Shown: positions 15,726 to 24,058 of the stretch, one piece after another
Position numbering within the stretch: position 1 is the first letter of the stretch
Layout of the letters: the number at the start of each line of letters is the position of its first letter
Origin: Clostridia bacterium
GTDB taxonomy: Bacteria; Bacillota; Clostridia; Oscillospirales; Acutalibacteraceae
Reading direction: 5' to 3'
NCBI GenBank assembly: GCA_017396515.1
Contig: JAFQLV010000021.1
Span: 1-37,071, forward strand
Length of the DNA: 37,071 nt
The notes under the pieces: generated by a model
What the model was told of the DNA's origin: nothing
What the model saw: only the letters and a program-made list of their open reading frames with translations
Databases searched by the model: none
Made by a program: the position numbers and the translations under genes

Positions 15726-15801
15726 TTTTCCACTTTTTCCACACGGTTTTTAACAAAAGCAGGTTTAAAAATGTGGAAAAGGGTGTGGAAAAAGTGGATA
15801 A
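15726..15801. promoter_or_regulatory. Cluster of five DnaA-box-like sites in mirror arrangement
   Basis: Compared with TTATCCACA: forward sites at 15726-15734 (TTTTCCACT) and 15735-15743 (TTTTCCACA); reverse sites at 15772-15780 and 15784-15792 (TGTGGAAAA) and 15793-15801 (AGTGGATAA). Four of the five differ from consensus at one position. CCACTTTTTCCACAC (15730-15744) is an exact inverted copy of 15783-15797. A weaker site TGTGTAAAA is at 15845-15853. There is no dnaA or dnaN nearby. Confidence 0.55.
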
Positions 15802-15980
15802 CTGCCCTAAATTCAAGGATTTTTACCCTATAGTCACCGTTTAATGTGTAAAAGTGGGGATGTTGAAAAGTTTTCACTCAAAAACCGCAGTTTCTTAATT
15901 CTTTGTAAATTAATTGCTTTTTGTGAGCTTTTATGCCCCTTTGCGGCACTTTTAACAAAAGGAAAACTTGAAAAAATATA

Positions 15981-16009
15981 TTGACTTTTATATGTTTTTG
16001 CGATATAAT
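15981..16009 (+). promoter_or_regulatory. Promoter of guaB
   Basis: TTGACT (15981-15986), 17 bases, TATAAT (16004-16009). Predicted start near 16016. Confidence 0.8.
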
Positions 16010-16094
16010 GACTCAATATATTTTCAGGGTGCAATTATCCTGCCTTTTACATTGTAAACTACCCTTTCAGGGGAAAATAAAATAAGCTGAATAA

Positions 16095-17585
<1,491 letters not shown>

Positions 17586-17589
17586 AATT

Positions 17590-17671
17590 ATGAATTGCGC
17601 CGTACTCTGCCGAGGAGGGTAGCTTCTGACCGCAGAGGCAGTGTGTTCATGACCCCTAAGGGGTAATTCAT
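17590..17671 (+). ncRNA. Possible structured RNA in the guaB 3' region
   Basis: Three helices can be drawn: P1 ATGAATT (17590-17596) with AATTCAT (17665-17671), P2 CTCTGC (17605-17610) with GCAGAG (17632-17637), and P3 ACCCC (17652-17656) with GGGGT (17660-17664), a three-way-junction shape followed 14 bases later by the guaB terminator. It matches no riboswitch I recognise, and the next gene is on the other strand, so a 3'-UTR RNA is more likely than a riboswitch. Also contains a 10-codon ATG frame (17590-17622). Confidence 0.3.
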
Positions 17672-17685
17672 CGGTTATAAAATTT

Positions 17686-17724
17686 CATCCGTCTGAACCT
17701 TTCGGAACAGACGGATGTTTTTTT
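17686..17724 (+). terminator. Intrinsic terminator of guaB
   Basis: CATCCGTCTG (17686-17695) pairs with CAGACGGATG (17708-17717), followed by seven T. Confidence 0.92.
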
Positions 17725-17748
17725 GTATGAAAATTGCAAGGACAGAAA

Positions 17749-17781
17749 GCCCGGCAGTGTGAACTGTCGGGCATCTTTTTT
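17749..17781 (+). terminator. Second rightward terminator-like hairpin
   Basis: GCCCGGCAGT (17749-17758) pairs with ACTGTCGGGC (17763-17772), followed by ATC and six T. It is a second terminator only 25 bases after the guaB one. Confidence 0.8.
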
Positions 17782-17803
17782 GATGAAATGACCTTGCGGT
17801 TAT

Positions 17804-17841
17804 AAAACGGCGGCGGAAAGCTATGTTTCCGCCGCCGTTTT
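17804..17841. terminator. Bidirectional terminator with a perfect 16-bp stem
   Basis: AAAACGGCGGCGGAAA (17804-17819) and TTTCCGCCGCCGTTTT (17826-17841) pair perfectly over a 6-base loop. It terminates the leftward secreted-protein gene ending at 17857 and would also stop rightward transcription. Confidence 0.85.
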
Positions 17842-17856
17842 ATCGCGTACTGTTAT

Positions 17857-18327
17857 TTAGTTGCCGAAGGAGATGAAGGCTGCTATGTAAAGGATAACCT
17901 GCTGAATAAAAGCAAGGAAGCCTTCCCAGATTGATTTGAGGCCTGCGGCTGCATTGTCGCCCACGATGTCCTCAAAGATTTCCTCACCGTCATATTCTGT
18001 TTCGGTGTAGGTTGCCTTAAAGGTGATTTCGTAAATGGGTGTGCCCTCCTCAATTACGGGGAGAGTTTCATAAATTGTGCCGCCGTAGTAGTAATCGTTG
18101 GTCTCCCAACCGCCGAACTCGTACTTGATGCCGTTTGAGATTTCGCGTCTGATATCGGGTGCCTGTGAGTTGTAATCCTCACCGTAGTCAACCTGAATTG
18201 ACTTGACAACCTCGCCTTCAATTACAAAATTAACTGTAATGGGCTTTTCTTCGTCTGCCGCAAATGCAAGAGTACCCATGGTAAAGAGCATTGCAAGTGC
18301 AAGCACAAGGGAAAGAACCTTTTTCAT
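17857..18327 (-). CDS. Small secreted protein with InlB-repeat-like domain (paralogue A)
   Basis: 156 residues with a clear signal peptide (cleavage after about residue 23, AFA). Residues about 28-112 resemble an InlB-B/Flg_new-type small beta domain: a VNFVIEGEVVKSIQVDYGE strand pair, the YEFGGWETND core Trp, and FKATYTE at its end. The last ~29 residues form a hydrophobic, aromatic helix (from KSIWEGFLAFI). The gene downstream in reading direction is none; 217 bases upstream lies a paralogue (18545-19009) with the same architecture. Own promoter (18363-18391) and ribosome site AGGAGG. Probably extracellular and surface-associated; partner unknown. Confidence 0.8.
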   Translation of the reverse strand: MKKVLSLVLALAMLFTMGTLAFAADEEKPITVNFVIEGEVVKSIQVDYGEDYNSQAPDIRREISNGIKYEFGGWETNDYYYGGTIYETLPVIEEGTPIYEITFKATYTETEYDGEEIFEDIVGDNAAAGLKSIWEGFLAFIQQVILYIAAFISFGN

Positions 18328-18362
18328 TTCTTTTTCCTCCTATAATTATATTTTGCTATTTA

Positions 18363-18391
18363 ATTTTAAAGCATGGGGGAGGGTTTGTCAA
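18363..18391 (-). promoter_or_regulatory. Promoter of secreted paralogue A
   Basis: Minus-strand TTGACA (18386-18391), 17 bases, TAAAAT (18363-18368). Confidence 0.75.
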
Positions 18392-18496
18392 TATTTAAGG
18401 GCTAATTAAATTATTAAATTAATAATATTTCAAATCATTTGTAGCTATAGTGAAATCTGTGTGAAAACATATAAAACACACTGTAAACTCAGTGTG

Positions 18497-18529
18497 AAAA
18501 AAATAAGAGGCTGTTTTTTTCAGCCTCTT
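18497..18529 (-). terminator. Terminator of secreted paralogue B
   Basis: AAGAGGCTG and CAGCCTCTT pair around a 7-base loop, followed on the minus strand by A and seven T. A separate CACACTG/CAGTGTG dyad lies just beyond (about 18477-18496). Confidence 0.9.
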
Positions 18530-18544
18530 GATTGTTATGTTCTC

Positions 18545-19009
18545 TTAGAAACCGAATACCTCTGCGAAGTATTCAAAAAGACGGTTGAGTCTTTCAAAAA
18601 TTGAAGCGATGAACTGAAGGAAGGTCTGATTGCCTGTGATGTCCTTCTCTGTGAAAACAGCCTTGTAAACGATTGTCTTTGCTGTTTCGCCTTCTGCTAA
18701 GTAGGGAGCGGGAAGTGTGCTCTTCTGATAAAGCTTTTCGTCAAGCACATTGCCGTTTGCATCCTGTGCCTGCCAGCCTGCAAAGGTGTATTTTGTAGTG
18801 TCTGTGCTTTCCTTAGCGGGATTTTCGGGAGCATAGGGAGTGAGGATCTCGCCGTCTTTAACTGCGATTTCTCTTACTGTAGTGTCGTCAACAACGAATT
18901 TGATTGTGATGGGTGTGGGTTCTGCTGTGCTGCCTGCGGCAAATGTCATAACTGTAAACATTGAGAAAGCAACAAGAACAGACAGAAGAACTGCTAATGC
19001 TTTTTTCAT
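18545..19009 (-). CDS. Small secreted protein with InlB-repeat-like domain (paralogue B)
   Basis: 154 residues: signal peptide (to about residue 25), a beta domain (about 32-125) with IKFVVDDTTVREIAVKDGE, the TFAGWQAQD core and YKAVFTEKD end, then an aromatic amphipathic C-terminal helix (FLQFIASIFERLNRLFEYF). It parallels 17857-18327 in length, order of parts and chemistry of the tail, although sequence identity is low, so an old duplication or modular reuse is likely. It has its own promoter (19066-19094) and terminator, so the two are independently transcribed. ATG with GGAGG upstream. No enzymatic motif seen. Confidence 0.8.
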   Translation of the reverse strand: MKKALAVLLSVLVAFSMFTVMTFAAGSTAEPTPITIKFVVDDTTVREIAVKDGEILTPYAPENPAKESTDTTKYTFAGWQAQDANGNVLDEKLYQKSTLPAPYLAEGETAKTIVYKAVFTEKDITGNQTFLQFIASIFERLNRLFEYFAEVFGF

Positions 19010-19065
19010 AGGATTATTCCTCCGTTTCGATATTGTTGTATCTTAGGTGATACTTATGTACCCTA

Positions 19066-19094
19066 ATTATAAAACATAATTGACTGTTTGTCAA
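19066..19094 (-). promoter_or_regulatory. Promoter of secreted paralogue B
   Basis: Minus-strand TTGACA (19089-19094), 17 bases, TATAAT (19066-19071): full consensus. The leader contains a small GTATC/GATAC stem. Confidence 0.82.
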
Positions 19095-19120
19095 CAATTT
19101 CTTTTTTGCTTGCAGGATTT

Positions 19121-19150
19121 AAAAAGCTGCCCGCATTTTTGCGGACAGCT
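19121..19150 (-). terminator. Terminator of the GPH symporter gene
   Basis: Minus strand: AGCTGTCCGC pairs with GCGGGCAGCT (one G-T pair) over a short A-rich loop, followed by five T with the stem. Confidence 0.85.
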
Positions 19151-19159
19151 CATTTTCAA

Positions 19160-20614
19160 TTAATACTTTCTTGAAAGCATGTTTTCTGCTTCTTCTCTTG
19201 AAAGCTTGCCAACATTGTGGTCAGCCATAATCTGAACATCCTTATCGTTAAGCTTGTAGAAATGCCAGATAACAAGAGCAATTACAAGACCGATAATGGG
19301 CACAACATTATAGGTGAACCACAGACCGTCAAGAGCTTCGCTTGTCTGCTGTGCTGCAGCGTTGATAGCCTCAAGGTCAGCAAAGCTGCTTGCCTCCTGC
19401 TCAATGCCGTTGACCATAAACTTTGTCTTGAAGCCGAAGAGACCGAGAAGTGCAAGACCGAGTGAGCCTGAGATAGCGGCTGCAAGCTTAACTGCAAAGG
19501 TCTGGATAGCAAAGGTGATACCCTTGGCTTCCGTGCCTGTTGTGTACTGGCCGTATTCTGCACAGTCAGGTGTAAAGGTAAAGGCAAGAACGCCGATAAT
19601 GCCCAGAGGAATTGAACGAAGCATAAATGCAATTGTGAAGAGAATGAAGTTGCTCTTTGTGGGGAGGATAAGCAGTGAAAGAAGAATTGTTGCAAGAGCT
19701 GAAATCTTGAAGAGCTTTGTCTTATCTATCTTTCTGATGATTTTCGGTACGAGAAGAGCCATAACAAGCTGAGGCAGGGCTGCAACGGTACCTGTAATAA
19801 GAGAAGCAAGAGAGTTGTTATAAATGTAATATGCCAGAATCATATGAAGTGCATTATAGGTCTGGGCACCTGAATAGAAAATGTAGCCTATGTAATAGAT
19901 AAGAAGATATTTGTTGCTTACTATATACTTAAGCATTCTTCTGACAGTAAACTGCTCTTCGTCGATAGTCTGGTTTCTTTCCTGACACTTTGTGCAGACG
20001 GGGAACATTGTAAACATTGCAACAACAGCAACAATTATTGAAACCCAACCGTAGTTAAGGCCGATAAATTCGCTGATGAGGATGGTGACAAGAACTGTTG
20101 TAAGAGCCGAACCGATGCCTGCTGTGACACCCTTGAGTGAAAGGATAGTGTTGCGCTCTTCAATATTGCTTGTCATTGCGGTGATAATGCCGAAGGCAGG
20201 TACATCACAAAGGGTATAGGCTGTATCCCAGATTATGTAAGCTATTGCAAACCAGACAAGCTTAACTGTTTCGCTTGCACTGCCGGGGATAACGAAAATT
20301 GCAATTGTTGCCGCAGGGGTAAGCGCACAGGCAATTTTAAGCCAGGGGATATATTTCTGACCGCTTTTGAACTGAATCTTATCAAAGATAACACCGAAGA
20401 TTGCATCGTTGACTGCATCCCACACCTTAACTACAAGCATAACGGCAGCTGATTTAACAGGGTCAACACCGATAAGCAGCAGGAAGGTTGTAAGATAACC
20501 TGCAATCATATTATAAATCATGTTCTGACCGAAGAAGTAGGTGTAATAGCTGCTTCTTTCCGGTTTTGTGGTTTGCCACAGAGGATTCTGAGGCTTCTTG
20601 GTTTTTGTACTCAT
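19160..20614 (-). CDS. MFS transporter of the GPH (glycoside-pentoside-hexuronide:cation symporter) family
   Basis: 484 residues with about 12 membrane spans. Family hallmarks: VVKVWDAVNDAIFGVIFDK after the second span and DTAYTLCDVPAFGIITAMT around the fourth, as in MelB/XylP/GusB relatives. Likely imports a glycoside or sugar with Na+ or H+; the sugar is not determined. Start choice: an in-frame ATG at 20633-20635 is preceded only by a weak AGAGG, while the ATG at 20612-20614 has GGAG 8 bases upstream. The leader carries a CCTCTT/AAGAGG hairpin (20644-20659). No glycosidase lies next to it. Confidence 0.92.
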   Translation of the reverse strand: MSTKTKKPQNPLWQTTKPERSSYYTYFFGQNMIYNMIAGYLTTFLLLIGVDPVKSAAVMLVVKVWDAVNDAIFGVIFDKIQFKSGQKYIPWLKIACALTPAATIAIFVIPGSASETVKLVWFAIAYIIWDTAYTLCDVPAFGIITAMTSNIEERNTILSLKGVTAGIGSALTTVLVTILISEFIGLNYGWVSIIVAVVAMFTMFPVCTKCQERNQTIDEEQFTVRRMLKYIVSNKYLLIYYIGYIFYSGAQTYNALHMILAYYIYNNSLASLITGTVAALPQLVMALLVPKIIRKIDKTKLFKISALATILLSLLILPTKSNFILFTIAFMLRSIPLGIIGVLAFTFTPDCAEYGQYTTGTEAKGITFAIQTFAVKLAAAISGSLGLALLGLFGFKTKFMVNGIEQEASSFADLEAINAAAQQTSEALDGLWFTYNVVPIIGLVIALVIWHFYKLNDKDVQIMADHNVGKLSREEAENMLSRKY

Positions 20615-20674
20615 TTGGGTTTCTCCTTTTCTCATAATTAAAACCTCTTGTTAAAGAGGCTTTGCTATGCAATA

Positions 20675-20703
20675 ATTTTAACACTATATCACATTTAAGT
20701 CAA
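20675..20703 (-). promoter_or_regulatory. Promoter of the GPH symporter gene
   Basis: Minus-strand TTGACT (20698-20703), 17 bases, TAAAAT (20675-20680). Confidence 0.7.
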
Positions 20704-20820
20704 TAAAAATTTATTTATTTTAAATCATTGATAAAGAAAAAAGGAAAAAAGAATAACTGCACATAAAAAGTCAATAATAAGCATAAGATTAAACAACAAG
20801 AAATAAAGGAGCTCTTATTT

Positions 20821-21090
20821 ATGAAAAAATCACTTTCAATAGCTGTAATTATAGGTCTTATTGCCGTTATGCTGTGCTTTGCTGCCTGCGGTGGCGGCGG
20901 AGAGGTTGACGACCTGTCAACAACAGACGGTTCAATGACATCTATGCTTGACGAGGCAACCACTCTTATGGATGAAATTGAAGAAGGCATAAGCGATATT
21001 ATGGGCGATGATGAAACAACAGATGAAATGACAACAGATGAGGTAACCTCAGATGAGGAAGCCACGGGGGAAGAAACGACGAAGCAATAA
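20821..21090 (+). CDS. Small acidic lipoprotein
   Basis: 89 residues. A lipoprotein signal peptide ends in the lipobox FAAC (Cys23), followed by GGGG. The mature part is highly acidic and low in complexity, with Thr/Asp/Glu runs such as TTDEMTTDEVTSDEE, and would be disordered. It should be attached to the outer face of the membrane by a diacylglycerol Cys. No enzymatic motif. ATG with AAGGAG 10 bases upstream. It ends 18 bases before repeat copy 2. Function unknown; a short spacer-like lipoprotein or a gene remnant are both possible. Confidence 0.7.
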   Translation: MKKSLSIAVIIGLIAVMLCFAACGGGGEVDDLSTTDGSMTSMLDEATTLMDEIEEGISDIMGDDETTDEMTTDEVTSDEEATGEETTKQ

Positions 21091-21108
21091 AAGGCAGAAC
21101 GGCTTTTG

Positions 21109-21438
21109 AATGCAAAATGCTAAATGCAAAATGCAAAATTTCGGTCGCGACTCCACCGCTGACTAACCTTAAGCCTCTCCCCGCGGAGCAAAAGCTCAGA
21201 GGAGGCAAATCTCATCAATCTTAAAACAAACGGCAGGTCACTTCCAAATTGGTAGTGACCTGCCTTTTTCTTTGCCTTCCCATTGCTTTAAGGGGAAGGT
21301 GTCACGCAGTGACGGATGAGGATTATAATTTACAGACTCCCCATCTCATTCCGGCTCCCTTTGCGGGAGAAAAACTATTTATCGGTAGAAATGTACCCGC
21401 GACCAAAATTTTGCATTTTGCATTTAGCATTCTGCATT
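21109..21438 (+). mobile_element. MITE-like repeat element, copy 2
   Basis: 330-bp homologue of 87-415 in the same orientation. Left terminal repeat AATGCAAAATGCTAAATGC..., right one its inverse ending GCATTCTGCATT. The core repeats the hairpin GGCAGGTCACT/AGTGACCTGCC (here followed by CCTTTTTC, so it works as a terminator), the AAGGGGAAGG stem and the GTCACGCAGTGAC stem. It fills the gap between the lipoprotein gene and the convergent ligase gene, starting 18 bases after one stop and ending 4 bases before the other. No clear target-site duplication. Confidence 0.75.
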
Positions 21439-21442
21439 CAAT

Positions 21443-23143
21443 TCACTTCACCGGTGCCGGGTCTGAAAGCTTGATGAAGTCGATTTTTTCGATTTTGGTT
21501 CTGGGAAGAAGGTCGTGGAATTCGACTCGTCTGGGACAGGCGTAGCCTTCAATGTTTTCTCTGCAGAAGGAAAGGATCTTTTCAGCCATTTCTTCTTTGT
21601 TTGCTTCAGGGTCTTTAAGTGAGATGCAAAGCTTTACATCAGGCTTGCCTTCTTCGTTATAGCCCTGAACGGCACAGACCTCGTTTACATAATCAAGCTT
21701 ATAGATCTGCTCCTCAATTGTTGCAGGATAGATATTATAAGCAGCGATAATGATGATTCTCTTTTTTCTGCCTGAGAAGTAGATGAAGCCGTCCTCATCG
21801 AGATAGCCCATATCACCTGTTCTTATCCAGTTTTTGCCGTTTTTGTCGGTGTAAATACCGCTTTCCTGAACAATATCATCGGGAAGATAGCGGTTCATCA
21901 TTGTGTCACCGCCGAAAACGATTTCACCGATTTCGCCTGCAGGCAATTCATTGCAGTCGTCGTCCCATATTTCAAGGTCAACACAGTAAAGAGGATAGCC
22001 TGTTGAGTCTGATTTATAATAGTAGTCTGAGTTTGTGGTGCAGACAGCACACATCTCTGTAAGACCGTAGCCGCGGCACATCTTTGCTCTTGCACCGTGC
22101 TTTTCCATAATAGCGTTGAACTTTGCAACGAACTCGTTTGAAACAACATCTCCGCCTGCAAAAACCATGGCAAGGTTCTTTGTGCCCTCGTTTTCAAAGT
22201 TGGGTGCTGCTACGAGCTTTTCAAACATTTTGGGTACCGAAAGAATTTCCGTCACCTTATATTTTCTGATAAGCTCATTAGCCTGCAGAGGGTCAAGCTT
22301 GGGGATCATAATGGGCCCGAAGGCATTGCATATAGCATAGTGCATTGCACCGCCCAGACCGAAAGCGTGGAAGCAGGGAAGGGTGCACATTGAACGGTCA
22401 TCAGGATAAACATGCTGATTGTCAAGTATGTAAAGACCTCTTGCAAGACAGTTGAAGGAATAGTTTGAGTGAATTATAGTTTTGCTCTTGCCTGTTGTGC
22501 CGCCGCCGTGAAGATAAATGGCATCATCCTTGCCCATATGGTCAACATCGGGCACTGCAGGAAGCTCCATAGCCATGATATCCATATAGCGAATAACATT
22601 TTCGTGCTCGGGCACATGGGCATTCTGCATTTCGTTGCCCTTTGCGTACTGTAAAGCAACACCGTCACAGAAGTCTGAGGTGGAGCAGACAATTGTCATA
22701 TATTCGCTTATAACGCTTGCAAATGCACCTGCAAAAAGGTCAAGCATAAAAATGCCCTTGCTTTTTGTGTGCTTCATAATTTCAAGCAGCTGAGCAGGCG
22801 GTGTCATAGGATGAACAAAGTTTGAAATGATGCCCAGCTTGCTCAGGGCGTAAAACGCAATGAAGGCGTGACCGCATGAGGGCAGAAAGGCGGTGACAAC
22901 ATCACCTTTTTTTATGCCTTTTGATGTGAGAAAAGCAGCCATTTTTTCAATGTCGCTGAAAAGTCTTGTCATTGATGTTGAGCTTTCCACGGGCCCCACG
23001 GGAGTGATGAAGGCATCATATTCGCCGTGATCAGCTGAAATTTTTGTATAGGCTGTTTTAAGATACTGATAGCAGCTTTCGTCTGTGGGCTCCACAAGAT
23101 AGTTTTCTGAGGGTACACGATAATTGTCTTTGTTGTGCTTCAT
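21443..23143 (-). CDS. AMP-dependent ligase (acyl-CoA synthetase-like)
   Basis: 566 residues, ANL superfamily. Motifs: P-loop LHGGGTTGKSK at 211-221, YGLTE at 359-363, RTGD at 441-444, GRKKR hinge at 458-462, and the C-terminal catalytic Lys in TKIEKIDF (Lys553; the usual Gly before it is Glu). It would activate a carboxylic acid as acyl-AMP and probably transfer it to CoA; the acid is unknown. Start choice: ATG at 23141-23143 has AAAGGA upstream; the frame is open to an upstream TTG without a site. It is divergent from a TetR regulator 267 bases away, which suggests local control. No carrier protein or condensation domain is adjacent. Confidence 0.85.
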   Translation of the reverse strand: MKHNKDNYRVPSENYLVEPTDESCYQYLKTAYTKISADHGEYDAFITPVGPVESSTSMTRLFSDIEKMAAFLTSKGIKKGDVVTAFLPSCGHAFIAFYALSKLGIISNFVHPMTPPAQLLEIMKHTKSKGIFMLDLFAGAFASVISEYMTIVCSTSDFCDGVALQYAKGNEMQNAHVPEHENVIRYMDIMAMELPAVPDVDHMGKDDAIYLHGGGTTGKSKTIIHSNYSFNCLARGLYILDNQHVYPDDRSMCTLPCFHAFGLGGAMHYAICNAFGPIMIPKLDPLQANELIRKYKVTEILSVPKMFEKLVAAPNFENEGTKNLAMVFAGGDVVSNEFVAKFNAIMEKHGARAKMCRGYGLTEMCAVCTTNSDYYYKSDSTGYPLYCVDLEIWDDDCNELPAGEIGEIVFGGDTMMNRYLPDDIVQESGIYTDKNGKNWIRTGDMGYLDEDGFIYFSGRKKRIIIIAAYNIYPATIEEQIYKLDYVNEVCAVQGYNEEGKPDVKLCISLKDPEANKEEMAEKILSFCRENIEGYACPRRVEFHDLLPRTKIEKIDFIKLSDPAPVK

Positions 23144-23410
23144 GATTTTTTCCTTTCTATCCTGACAGTAATTTTTAATACACTCTGTCAAAATTTCAAC
23201 ACCATGTAATGTTATAACAGATAATTATTGGACAGAAATATAATCTTTTTTAATAATTTATTAATAAGAGCTTTGTGTCCTTATAATATTTATGTTGTAT
23301 TAGTTATATATGTTACACAGATTTAACAGTTTGTATCATAAGGGACAAAAATCGAATCAGTGACAAAAATTGATTTTTTTGTTAAAATATATCAAAAGGG
23401 GGATTTACAA
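23144..23410. promoter_or_regulatory. Divergent intergenic region between ligase and TetR genes
   Basis: AT-rich, non-coding. Two possible operator features: an inverted pair TGACAG (23163-23168)/CTGTCA (23184-23189) before the ligase gene and an 18-bp-spaced direct repeat GACAAAAATCGA/GACAAAAATTGA (from about 23344 and 23362) before the TetR gene. Promoters here are not close to consensus. Confidence 0.4.
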
Positions 23411-24016
23411 GTGGCAACAAAGGAATATGCATGTGTTAAAAAAACCAAAAAGGCATTTGAAAACAGTCTTGCTTCTCTTGCCGGTGAGTATCAGCTTAAC
23501 AAGATAACAGTGAAAATGGTTTGCGAAGAAGCTCAGCTGAGCCGTAACGCTTTTTATTTTCATTATAAGGATATCGGTGCACTTATTGCCGATATTGAGG
23601 ATAATATTCTCAGGGAGGTTGAGAACCTTATTGTAAGCCTTGAGGATTTAGGCTTTCCGAAAAATGTATATGCAACAATTGACGGTCTCATTGACCTTTT
23701 TGACAGCCGCAGAGATGTTGTTATGATGCTGCTTGATAAATCCTTTTCTGCTACCTTCACATCCAGAATAAGCCATAGATTCAGCGAATTCAATTATAAA
23801 TATTTCCGCCAGGCTCACGGAGAAAAATCAAAGGTAAGCTATGAATTCTTTTATATTTTCCTTTCCGGCGGTTTTTACAGCATTATAAAATACTGGATGG
23901 ACAGCCCTGAAAAAATGAGCAAGGCTTCACTCAAGAGCCTCACTTATCTGCTTATCAGACGATTGCTTATGCCCAGTGACCCGGATATAGATAAAATAAC
24001 TCTTGACAAAAAATGA
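23411..24016 (+). CDS. TetR/AcrR-family transcriptional regulator
   Basis: 201 residues from a GTG start. The N-terminal helix-turn-helix ITVKMVCEEAQLSRNAFYFHY (about 32-52, given here in part as its core) is the TetR signature with the typical AFYFHYKD end; the rest is a helical ligand domain similar to the TetR_C_33 type. Start choice: GTG at 23411-23413 follows AAGGGGG by 8 bases; the frame continues upstream to 23360 without a site. It is divergent from the acyl ligase gene, a common arrangement for a repressor of that gene, which is an inference. Its 3' end contains the -35 of trpS. Confidence 0.85.
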   Translation: MATKEYACVKKTKKAFENSLASLAGEYQLNKITVKMVCEEAQLSRNAFYFHYKDIGALIADIEDNILREVENLIVSLEDLGFPKNVYATIDGLIDLFDSRRDVVMMLLDKSFSATFTSRISHRFSEFNYKYFRQAHGEKSKVSYEFFYIFLSGGFYSIIKYWMDSPEKMSKASLKSLTYLLIRRLLMPSDPDIDKITLDKK

Positions 24017-24031
24017 CCTATGGGTTAAAAT
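24003..24031 (+). promoter_or_regulatory. Promoter of trpS, overlapping the end of the TetR gene
   Basis: TTGACA (24003-24008), 17 bases, TAAAAT (24026-24031). Predicted start near 24038, so the leader is only about 21 bases. Confidence 0.7.
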
Positions 24032-24058
24032 GGCAGTATTTGAAAGGATGATTTTGTA

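Noticed and set aside
15647-15877. Leftward ORF over the DnaA-box-like cluster
   Set aside because: Composition follows the repeated TTTTCCAC motif; no ribosome site and no recognisable domain.
24017-24058. T-box leader before trpS
   Set aside because: Only about 40 bases lie between the genes; no T-box sequence or antiterminator fits.
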